A DNA stretch of 64,000 nucleotides from Vicia villosa (Eukaryota; Streptophyta; Magnoliopsida; Fabales; Fabaceae): NCBI RefSeq assembly GCF_029867415.1, contig NW_026705324.1:558001-622000 (forward strand), in the 5' to 3' direction. Both the position numbers and the translations under genes were made by a program. Below are positions 52,749 to 63,321 of the stretch, in pieces. Every line of letters begins with the position of its first letter. The first letter of the stretch is position 1. The notes beneath the pieces were generated by a model. That model saw only the letters and a list, made by a program, of their open reading frames with translations, did not search any database and was not told where the DNA came from.

Positions 52749-55450
52749 TGAAACAACTGGATCGAAATCATCAAAATGAAATCAATGAAGTCGCCATCGA
52801 TTGTTTATTTATCCCAAAAAATGGGAAAGGAAAACATCGAGTAAAACCTATAAAGAAAACAAACAACGGTCTTACGACCCAGAGAACTAGGTAAGGGTGT
52901 CGGTTACGCAAGGAGAAGGGATTAGCACTCCTCACGTCCGTCGTACTCGACAGGATCCGCTCTTGTTAGTCTAAATCTAAGGGTGTTATCTAGAAATCTA
53001 AAGCTAAAACTAAAGGGAAACGCTCGAAGGAAGAAGAGAAAAGAAACACGGGGAAAAGAAAGGAAATATATACAAGATTCTGCTCGTTCAGGCCCCGCGA
53101 CCTAATGCCTACGTATCCCGATTAAGGAATCAGAGCAGCCGTAGTTCGGCTTAAAACATTTTGTGTATGTGTGATGTTAAACGTCGCGTTCCACTGCTGC
53201 TCGACCTTTGGAGACTTACACAATTGTCGTGGAACGGAGTTAACATGTGCATAAAAGAAAATAAACAAAAATCGAACAAAACATTTTAAAATGAAAAGAA
53301 AATATAAAAGATGAATGTATATACAAAAATAAGTAGCTAAAAAGGAAAATAACAAGTTAAAATATTTTTGTGGTTTTTAATATGAAAATGAAAATAAAGT
53401 GTAAATTTAAAATAAAAACATGTTTTTGTATTTTTGTGATATCATATTAGAAATTAAAACAAATATTAAAATAAAACTAAAATGCAAATAAAATATAAAG
53501 TAAAATAGAAATGGGCTTAAAAACAAAACAAAAGAAAGGTGTGATTAAGACTGGGGCGCTGGGCCCATATGTAGCTAGCCCAAAGACAAAAGAGTCTGCC
53601 AGAAAGGGGGGTGCGCAAGAAATGGGCTGAAGGCCCAATGGCCCACACACAACATAGAATTGATGGAAACCCTAAAACTAGCTTGGTCCGCCTCACTCTT
53701 CTTCTCTCTCACGGCTCTGCTCTTGACCGAAACAAAAACAACAACGAATCCAAACTCTCGACCTCATTCTCTCTGCTCAGAAATCCTCACTAGGTTCTCT
53801 CACTCTCGGTATCTCAGCAAACACTCAATAATCAGAACTCAAAGAAATCTAATCAAATAATTTCAAAGCAAACACACATCAACAACAAACACGGAGCAAC
53901 AACAACTAACAATAAACTCTGCTTATCGCCTTCAACAACATGTCTCTCTCGCTCTCTCATCTCTCGCTCATCTCTTTTACCTATGCTCTGTTTCGATCTC
54001 TCCCTTCAGTTGCATCGTAAACAAAAACCAAAACCACCACTAAACTATAAACTCTCTCGATGCAAATAACCACAACATCACCCAACCCTAAACTACTACT
54101 AGGCATCAAATCTAATTCAAACATAATTATAGCAAGCATCACAACATGATTAACTCAGCAACTAGCGTAGCATTGAAATATAGTATCACAACAGGCAAAC
54201 ATACAACCAAACAACAGCCGAATACATCACATGATAAATGGAAGAGGATAGAACCTGGATTCAAAGCAGAGACAATAAGAGAAGACCAGAGGCGAAACAA
54301 TAAGCTTCCTTACGCCCTGAAGATGCGATTCAGATTCAATTGATGATTCGTCGGTGATGCTTGCTTCTAATAATCTGCAGGTGGAATGAAACGTGACGCA
54401 AGAGCGGGTTGTGTGATTCAGTTGATGACGTGAAATTGTTGGCTCGGTTACACTTGCGATGATCACTTCGTCGTGTCCGTGTTTGTTGATGAAATAGAGA
54501 TGCAGATTTGGAGATGACGTTGCGATGTAGGTGTTGTTGTTGATGAGTTCTGATGGAGGTTTGTTATAGGTTGCAAGTTTTATGGAATTCTGTTGAAGCG
54601 TATGAAATGATGATGATGCTGATAATTGTGAATGATTATGAAGATCTGAAAGTGATTATGGTGGTGGATCGGCTGTTGTAATTTGTGCAGAAATGGAAGG
54701 TTTGTGTATGAAAGTTTGGAGGAGAATTCTGGTAGAATTTTAGCAGCATAACAGTGTGATTTTTCTCCTCCCCCTTCTTGTGAGAATGAAGTGTTATTTA
54801 TAGGCTGAGAAGTGAGAATGGTGTGAGGAAAATTGGAGGGAGAGTTTGTTGCAAAATCTGGAAATTTGGAGAATGATCCGTGTGAACATCTCTGTGATGA
54901 ATTCTCAGCCTTTGATAATTCTTGAATGAGTGGCTGAGATGTATAGTCGTGAAAGTTCTGAATTTTTCTCTTTGGAGCAAACAAAGTGTGACTCTTGTAG
55001 TGTGAAATTTGAATTGAATCTGATTTTGGTGGAAACGTAAACTGGGCTGGCTGGAAAACGTGAACTTCTGATGAAGAGAAAAACGTGAATTGCCTCTTTT
55101 GTGGGTCCCCACCTGTAAAATTGAATGAAAACCAAAAAGCAAAAATAATACTAAAACTAATAATGGTTAATAACTAAAAGACTAACAAAAAAAAGAATTA
55201 AAGAAAGAAATTTTAAAAGATGGAAAAGATTACAAAATGATTTTAATTTTAATTAGTAATTCAATTTCAAGAAATTTTAAAATTTGAATTAACAATTAAA
55301 ATTAAAAATCAAAACTAATAATGACTTAAAAATAGAAAAGGGCATGTTTTTGTAATTTTAGATTAATGATTAGTAAACATAAAATGTAATCGAATAAAAT
55401 GCAATGATGCAAATGAGATGGAATTGTAGGGTAAAAATCAGGGTGCAACA
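52749..55450 (-). repeat. 5' LTR of E
   Basis: 2702 bases, same length as the left copy and differing at about three positions. TATA box at 54794-54803 on the - strand. Confidence 0.95.
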
Positions 55451-55455
55451 CCTAG
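55451..55455 (+). repeat. target site duplication of E, right
   Basis: CCTAG, identical to 45149-45153. Confidence 0.95.
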
Positions 55456-57200
55456 TAAGTGATGTTAATGAGGTAAGGATGCCGCTAGCAGTTGTCAGAG
55501 AATATCTTATGCAACAAAAGGTTTTGTGTGAACTACATGACTACTGTTTGCAATGTTCTTCTAACCCTGAGGAATGCACCAGGTTGAAAGAAGAAATCCA
55601 GAAACTAATGGATGAAGGTGTTCTTAGAGTGGAAAGGGTCGTTCCTGTCAAAGATGTGGCCACTCTAGAGATACCTTACTATCCTGCCGAGGTGTCAAAG
55701 AATCAGAGTACTCCTTCGGTCATTCGTGCCCCGAGTACTCCCCTGGTCATTCAGGCTCCGAGGACTCCGTTGGTTATTCAGGTTCCAGATGCTCCTTTGA
55801 CTCCTTCAACCTCATCTCTTGTTCCCTCTCCTGTGAATGATTCTAAGGTTGTCCCTTGGAGTTATAATGCCGTGTATATTCGAGGGAAGAAATATGATTG
55901 TCCTCCAGTGGGTAATTCGAGCATCACTAATATTACTGGCACTAGTGGCATTACCCGTAGTGGTCGGATCTTTGCTGCCCCTCCTCCGCCTCCTAAGGAG
56001 ACCAATAAGGATGCTAGTGCCTAGGCAAAAGGAAAGCAAGTTGCTGCTGACCCTCCTGTAACACGTAATGCACAAGATGCCGAGCAACTCTTGAAGATCA
56101 TTAAGAAGAGTGATTACAAAGTGATTGACCAACTTGATCAGACCCAAGCCAAGATCTCCATCTTGTCTCTCTTGGTGCATTCTGAAGCTCATCGTGATGC
56201 TCTGATGAAAGTTCTGGCTTCCGCTCACGTAACTCAAGACATTACCGTGCCTCAGTTTGAAGGGGTTGTGACCAACATTGCTGCTGGTAATTGTTTGGGT
56301 TTCTCTGATGACGAACTTCCACCTGAGGGTAGGGCACATAACAAAGCGTTGCATATCTCAGTCAAGTGTCTGGATGCTGTGTTGTCTCGAGTTCTGATTG
56401 ATACAGGTTCTTCTCTTAATGTGATGCCCAAGACCACTTTGTTTAAGCTGAGTATGGATGGGATTATGATGAGACCATGCACTATGAGTGTCAGGGCGTT
56501 TGACGGCTCTAGAAGGTCCGTAGAAGGGGAAATTGATCTACCTGTTTTGATTGGCCCTCACATGTTCTATATTGCCTTCTATGTCATGGATATAAGTCCT
56601 TCATACACTTGCCTCTTGGGTCGTCCTTGGATCCATGTTGCTGGGGCTGTGACATCTACCCTCCATCAGTGTTTGAAATTTGTTGTGAGTGACAAGATTG
56701 TTGTGATCACTGGTGAAGAGGATTTGATTGTCAATAATCTGGCATCATACCGTCATGTTGAAGTGGAGGGAGAGATACAAGAGACACCTTTTCAGGCCTT
56801 AGAGATCGTGTCGGTTGATAAACTCCCCGTGGTTGAGAATAAAAAGGAACTCGGAGCGCCCCTCTCGTCTCTAAATGACGCTAAGGCCTTCTTAGAAGCT
56901 GGTACTCCCCATAGTGCCTGGGGCAAGCTGATTGATGTTCATGAGAAGCGAGACAAGTATGGCCTTGGGTATCAACCATCTTCTTCTACTCAGCTCAGCA
57001 TAATTCCTGGAAAGAAGGTGATTCCCCCCATTTCTCAAGTGTTCGTCAGTGCAAGCACCAGTTCTGGAAGTCAGGTTCTCGCCGTGGATGATGATGATGA
57101 AGAAGATCTCTCCAGATTCATTTGCCATGCTGCGCCTGGACAAGAACTCAACAATTGGACTATCTTGGACATCCCTAGAGTCACTTTTATGGAGATGTAA
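55456..57200 (+). pseudogene. gag-pro: gag linker and protease of B, after E
   Basis: This is the continuation of the gag frame of B. A Cys-rich segment (ELHDYCLQCSSNPEEC) and a Pro-rich linker come first. An in-frame TAG at 56022-56024 follows ASA and is the only stop. Then comes a region equal to A (LIHSEAHR-type stretch, SQFNNIV-like) and the aspartic protease with VLIDTGSSLNVMP (DTG at 56400-56408) and LLGRPWIHVAGAV. The frame ends at 57200 in a TAA that overlaps the splice donor AT|GTAA. The protease site is canonical, unlike that of A. Confidence 0.9.
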
Positions 57201-57444
57201 TTTTCTTGTTTCGATAAGTCATATGCTTCGCCCTAAGCATTTTGACCACTTGTATAAAGAAGGCCCCCCCATGTTGTTTCAGTTTGTTTAATATCGAATG
57301 AAAATCATATCTTCGCATGCAATTACTGTTCCATTTCTTTCATTTTTGTTTCTTTTACTTTAAAAAACTTTTTCAAAAATGGCAAAGCTTTTTCTTTTTC
57401 TTTTTATGTGTTGCATCCTAAGGCATAAATCATCCATCATGCAG
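57197..57444 (+). other. intron between protease and RT of B
   Basis: GT at 57197 (GAGAT|GTAATT) and AG at 57444 (CATCATGCAG|A) delimit 248 bases, AT-rich with many T runs. Upstream exon ends after two bases of a codon and the downstream one supplies the third, so splicing removes the protease stop and joins both frames. An intron at this place is known for Ogre elements. Boundaries are predicted from sequence only. Confidence 0.75.
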
Positions 57445-60400
57445 ATCTGGCTCGGATTCCATCAAAAATGATAATGTTACAGTTCCACGTCTTGATATCT
57501 TTGAGAATCCAATTGACCAAGCTGATGAGGATAGTGGGGAAGATTGTGAAGTCCCTGAGGAACTGGCAAGACTTTTGAGACAAGAGGAGAAATCTATTCA
57601 GCCGCATCAAGAAGCCATAGAAGTCATCAACCTCGGTTCAGAAGAAGCAAAAAGAGAAGTCAAGATAGGGGCCGCTTTGCAAAGTGATGTAAAGAGAAGG
57701 TTGATTGAGCTGCTTCGAGAGTATGTTGATATCTTTGCCTGGTCATATGAAGACATGCCTGGTTTAGACACGGATATACTTATGCACAGGTTACCGCTCA
57801 AACCAGAATGTCCGCCTGTAAAGCAGAAACCACGAAGAACTCGACCTGATATGGCTTTAAAAATCAAAGAAGAAGTTGAAAAACAGTTGAAGGCAGGTTT
57901 CTTATCAGTATGTGAATACCCTCCTTGGATTGCAAACATAGTACCTGTTCCTAAGAAAGACGGAAAGGTACGCATGTGTGTTGACTACCGAGATTTGAAT
58001 AGGGCAAGTCCAAAGGATGATTTTCCTCTGCCTCATATTGATGTGCTAGTCGACATCACTGCTCAGTATTCGGTGTTCTCCTTCATGGATGGTTTTTCTG
58101 GCTATAATCAAATAAAGATGGCTCCTGAAGACATGACCAAGACCACTTTTACCACTCCGTGGGGTACGTATTGTTATAAGGTGATGCCTTTTGGTCTTAA
58201 GAATGCTGGTGCAACATATCAACGAGCAATGGTGACTCTTTTCCATGACATGATCCATAAAGAGATTGAGGTGTACGTCGATGATATGATTGCAAAATCC
58301 CAAACTGAGGAGGAACACTTGGTATATCTTGAGAGACTGTTTGCTCGTTTGCGTAAATTCAAGTTGAGGCTTAATCCGAACAAGTGCACTTTTGGAGTGC
58401 GATCTGGAAAATTACTCGGATTCATTGTGAGCCAACGAGGGATTGAGGTCGACCCTGATAAAGTAAGAGCAATACAGAACATGCCAGCACCGAAGAATGA
58501 AAAAGAAGTTCGAGGGTTCCTTGGGAGATTGAATTACATAGCCAGGTTCATTTCTCATCTCACTGACACTTGTGAACCCATCTTTAAGTTGTTGCGCAAA
58601 AATCAAGATATTCGTTGGGATGAGCATTGTCAGGAAGCCTTCGAAAAGATCAAGCAGTATCTCCAAGAGCCACCAATTCTCATGCCTCCGGTTCCTGGGA
58701 GGCCGCTTCTTATGTACTTAACTGTGCTTGAAGGATCTATGGGGTGTGTGCTGGGCCAACATGACGAGTCTGGTCGAAAAGAGTGCGCCATTTATTACCT
58801 GAGCAAAAAGTTTACCGATTGTGAATCCCGTTACTCACTACTCGAGAAAACTTGCTGTGCTTTGGTATGGGCCGCTCGCCGACTGAGGCAGTATATGTTG
58901 ACTCACACCACTCTATTGATCTCCAAAATGGACCCGATAAAGTACATCTTTGAAAAACCGGCTCTTACAGGAATACTAGCCCGGTGGAAAATGCTTTTAT
59001 CAGAATATGATATCCAGTATGTCACACAGAAGGCCATCAAAGGAAGTGTCCTGGCGGATCATCTTGCTCATCAGCCATTAGAAGAGTATCAGTCAATGAA
59101 GTTTGACTTTCCTGATGAAGATATCATGAAACTGGATGATAATGAAGGACCCGAACCAGGAGAGCGATGGACTCTCACGTTCGATGGTGCATCAAATGCT
59201 ATGGGCCATGGTATTGGGGCAGTTTTGACTTCTCCTCGTCAAACTCACATTCCTTTCACAGCTAGAATATGCTTTGATTGCACAAACAATGTCGCAGAAT
59301 ACGAAGCTTGCATAATGGGTCTCGAAGCAGCCATTGATATGAGAATCAAGATCCTTGAGGTTTATGGGGATTCCGCCTTGGTTATACATCAAGTGAGAGG
59401 TGATTGGGAGACAAGACACCCCAATTTAGTTCCTTATAAGGACTATATCTTGGAGTTGCTGCCCGCTTTCGAGGAAATCACTTTCAATCACATTCCCCGA
59501 GAAGAAAATCAATTGGCAGATGCTTTGGCTACTTTGGCGGCTATGTTCAGAGTTAGCTCCCCTAAAGAAGTGCCAGATATAAGGATCCTCCGTTACAAAG
59601 AGCCTGCCCATGTGTTCCCTGCTCACTGCCTCACTACCGAAGATGTGTATGATGAAAAGCCATGGTATTACGACATCAAGAGGTATGTTGAGAAGCAAGA
59701 GTATCCCGAAGATGCTACGATTGGTGATAAACGAACGCTTCGAAGGTTAGCATCCAAATTCTTCTTGTCAGGAGACGTCCTGTACAAAAGAAACTATGAT
59801 TCAGTTTTGCTCAGATGCGTGGATAGACACGAAGCAGAATTGATCATGCGGGAAATTCATGAAGGATCTTTTGGAACTCATTCTAGTGGACATTCTATGG
59901 CCAAAAAGATTTTGCGAGCAGGATATTATTGGATGACGATTGAAAGTGATTGTTACGTGTATGTGAAGAAATGTCACAAATGTCAAGTGTATGCTGACCG
60001 AATTCATGTTCCTCCAACTCCTCTGAATGTCCTAACATCGCCTTGGCCCTTTGCTATGTGGGGCATAGACATGATTGGACGGATTGAGCCACAAGCTTCA
60101 AATGGGCACAGATTTATTCTTGTTGCTATCGACTACTTCACCAAATGGGTTGAAGCTGCTTCTTACAAGAACGTAACCAAGCAAGTCGTTACTCGCTTCA
60201 TCAAGAAAGAGATCATATGCCGATATGGGGTTCCAAACAAGATCATCACTGATAACGGGTCCAATCTTAATAACAAGATGATGGCGGAGTTGTGTGAAGA
60301 GTTCAAGATTGAACATCACAATTCGTCACCCTATCGGCCAAAGATGAATGGCGCAGTTGAAGCTGCTAACAAGAATATAAAGAAGATTGTCCAGAAGATG

Positions 60401-60910
60401 GTTAGAACGTATAAAGATTGGCATGAGATGTTGCCATTTGCTTTGCATGGCTATAGAACTTCGGTTCGTACTTCAACTGGGGCAACTCCCTTCTCTCTTG
60501 TCTACGGTATGGAGGCCGTACTACGTGTCGAAGTGGAAATCCCCTCGTTGAGAGTCTTGATGGACGCCAAACTCGATGAAACAGAATGGGTTCAAACGAG
60601 GCTTGATCATCTCAATCTAATTGAGGAGAAACGCTTATCTGCTATCTGCCATGGCCAGTTGTACCAAAAGAGGATCAAGAAAGCGTATGACAAGAAGATT
60701 CGGCCTCGAGAATTCCACGCAGGTGATCTAGTCGTAAGGAAGGTCTTGCCAATTCACACTGATCCAAGGGGCAAATGGACTCCCAACTATGAGGGACCAT
60801 ACATTATGAAGAAAGCATTTTCAGGTGGTGCTTTAATCCTGACAAAGATGGATGGGGAAGACGTTCCGCTTCCAGTCAATTCAGACTCAGTCAAAAAATA
60901 CTACGCATAA
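57445..60910 (+). CDS. pol: pol of B: RT, RNase H, second RNase H, integrase
   Basis: Uninterrupted frame of 1155 codons from the predicted acceptor to the stop. RT: VDYRDLNRASPKDDFPLPHID, FMDGFSGYNQIKM, YVDD at 58274-58285. Ty3 RNase H: YLTVLEGSMGCVLGQ, YYLSKKFTDCESRYS. Second, archaeal-type RNase H, as acquired by the Tat lineage: LTFDGASNAMG, NVAEYEACIMGLE, YGDSALV, ADALATL. Integrase: HHCC finger (HEGSFGTHSSGH, CHKCQ) and DDE core (GIDMIG, ITDNGSNLNNKM, GAVEAANKNIKK), then a C-terminal region with GKWTPNYEGPY. All catalytic residues I looked for are present. It could have encoded active enzymes and lies next to elements that lack them. Confidence 0.95.
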
Positions 60911-60914
60911 AAGA

Positions 60915-61105
60915 CCCGCTAGGTCGACGTACCTAGGCAAAAATAAGGGCATTCCGGCAAACCAAAAGGGTTTGGGCAAAAATTAGGGATAAAACAAAAA
61001 AAAAAGAATAACCCGCTAAGTTGAAAACCCGAAAGGGCGACTTAGGCAAAAAAGGGCATCCCGCTGGATTGAAAACCCGAAAGGGCGATCCAGGCAAAAG
61101 TTAGG
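60915..61105 (+). other. four post-pol hairpins of B
   Basis: Stems: CTAGGT/ACCTAG (60919-60936), CAAACC/GGTTTG (60958-60974), CTAAGT/ACTTAG (61016-61045), CTGGAT/ATCCAG (61064-61093). The last two also hold an inner CCC-GAAA-GGG. All are preceded by CCG and followed by GGCAAAA and an AGGG. The first starts eight bases after the pol stop. Confidence 0.88.
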
Positions 61106-62253
61106 GATCGAAAGCGAGAGGCTGCAGTCTGAATATCCTTCACAAAGACCACTATACGCTCTTGACAGAACGGGTGGATCAATCCAACCATTATCCTTCT
61201 GAAGCAAAGCATTGAGAGGATCGAGGATATGGGAACTGTAGCAATATCGGTTTTAATGGAAATCTGAGCATTTCTCTTTGCCATTTTGTTCTTTGCATTT
61301 TTATTTTCTTTTTCGCAACTACCTCATTTAGGAGTTGCTTCCTTGTACAGAAGCCTATTCACAGGCATTCCATTAATAAAATGATCTTTTGACGCGAAAG
61401 CTTTCTTTTTATCTTTTCATTTTTCGCATGCGAGGTGTGATTTAATTCGTTATTAAACATTGCATTGAAAGCAGGGGGAATCATAATCACAAAATCAAAA
61501 CGAAACATGATGTTACATAAACATAGAAGTGCTCTAAGGGGCACCATTTGCATCCAAACGTTGTTTTCTGTGCAGGTTGCAGGTTCTAGCCGTCATGATA
61601 TGTCACAAAGGTCATCATCATCACACATGAAAGTTCCAGAGTATTATTCATCAGTACTGGTAAGCATGGAGCACTTGAAAAGGTCCATATCCCTCTTCAA
61701 TGTGGCAGACAAAGAATGGTCCCCCAAAGAACTCTTGGTTCCCCAAGCAGTTTAGGATGTAAGGAAAGTCGAGCAAAGTCATTTCATCCCCAGCAGGGCT
61801 ATGTTCCAACCCTCAACGCAGTTACCAATAATCTTTGGTACTGTAGGGCTCCAATATCAATTCACAATGATGGTTCAAGATCACAAGGCAACGGACCCCA
61901 ATGATCCTACCCTTCTGTTCCACCGAGGGCCCTTATTTGGCACCCTTTGCATATAGAATCCATTGCATATGGCATTTGCATCCTCGAAAGCGCAGCATAT
62001 CCATCACAATGGATCATTGCGCCATAAAAAAGAAAAAAACTCAAGCATGCATACAAAGCATGAGCCAGATAATAGGAGCTAATGTTGAATCAGAACAATG
62101 ACCCATCCCCTCAAAGTTGTTACATGTACAAACTTTGCCTGATATCTGCTATCACACTACAAACACTTTTAAGTCACGGTGCCGATACGAGGTATCCTCA
62201 GCTTCTGATGAGCGTCTGACACAATGTCTTCTTTTGTCCCCTGATTTCGAGTC

Positions 62254-63045
62254 GATGTTGAGTCATAGATCGCCACGAGATCTTATTCCTCTCCAAAGTG
62301 TAGAAAATCGCACGAGATTTTCTTTCGATGTTGAGTCATAGATCGCCACGAGATCTTATTCCTCTCCAAAGTGTAGAAAATCGCACGAGATTTTCTTTCT
62401 ATGTTGAGTCATAGATCGCCACGAGATCTTATTCCTCTCCAAAGTGTAGAAAATCGCACGAGATTTTCTTTCGATGTTGAGTCATAGATCGCCACGAGAT
62501 CTTATTCCTCTCCAAAGTGTAGAAAATCGCACGAGATTTTCTTTCGATGTTGAGTCATAGATCGCCACGAGATCTTATTCCTCTCCAAAGTGTAGAAAAT
62601 CGCACGAGATTTTCTTTCGATGTTGAGTCATAGATCGCCACGAGATCTTATTCCTCTCCAAAGTGTAGAAAATCGCACGAGATTTTCTTTCGATGTTGAG
62701 TCATAGATCGCCACGAGATCTTATTCCTCTCCAAAGTGTAGAAAATCGCACGAGATTTTCTTTCGATGTTGAGTCATAGATCGCCACGAGATCTTGTTCC
62801 TTTCCAAAGTGTGGAAAATTGCACGAGATTTTCTTTCGATGTTGAGTCATAGATCGCCACGAGATCTTTTCCTTTCAGTTTTGAAGATCGTACGAGGTCT
62901 TCTCCCGATGTTGAGTCTTAGGTCGCACGAGATCCTTTTCTGTTTTTGTCCTGAAGGTCGCACGAGATCTTTTCTTTCCTCTTTTGTTGTCGAGTCGATG
63001 TTGAGTCGTGGATCGCACGAGATCTATTTCCTTTCAGTCATTGTT
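62254..63045 (+). repeat. 73-bp minisatellite of B
   Basis: GATGTTGAGT starts at 62254, 62327, 62400 (one change), 62473, 62546, 62619, 62692, 62765 and 62838 with period 73; diverged copies follow at 62907 and 62997. Each unit holds two hairpins around the loop GC(C)ACGA, with arms AGATC/GATCT and AAATC/GATTT. Confidence 0.92.
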
Positions 63046-63306
63046 TCATGAAACATTTCCTTTGGGAACCTTGTATTGGCACCTAGGGCTACGTTACGAG
63101 CTATCACCCTTCTTCCAATTACTCACTGTAAATATTCTCCATCAGAAAAAAGAAAAACAATTCTCTTTCCCCAGCAGATATCAAAACAAAAATAACATTC
63201 ACACCATCTTCTCTTCAGGACAAATTTCAGGTCTTTGGTATTTAATCTCCTTAAACCTTGAATGTTCGAAAGGCTGGCGCCAATCTCACCTTCAGGTTCA
63301 AGACGA

Positions 63307-63321
63307 TTAAATAGGGGCAGC
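63307..63321 (+). other. polypurine tract of B
   Basis: TTAAATAGGGGCAGC directly before the LTR start TGTCATACCCC. Confidence 0.92.

Larger units (their letters stand above)
45154..55450 (-). mobile_element. element E: complete gag-only Ogre-like retrotransposon
   Basis: Both ends are exact: CCTAG (45149-45153) and CCTAG (55451-55455) flank TG...CA. LTRs are 2702 bases each with three differences by eye. On the - strand: LTR, PBS, short 5' UTR, gag, 3' UTR with minisatellites and hairpins, polypurine tract, LTR. ORF1, protease, RT, RNase H and integrase are absent. Its structure equals the TR-GAG class of non-autonomous elements, here of Ogre/Tat descent. The very low LTR divergence shows that it moved recently, so enzymes must have come from other elements. 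Confidence 0.95.
60911..63306 (+). other. 3' UTR of B
   Basis: Non-coding region after pol. It holds four hairpins (60915-61105), unremarkable sequence to about 62200, and a 73-bp minisatellite (62254-63045). Short ORFs here have no homology. Confidence 0.8.

Noticed and set aside
62254..63045. CRISPR-like array
   Set aside because: Whole units repeat head to tail without unique spacers, in a plant retrotransposon 3' UTR.
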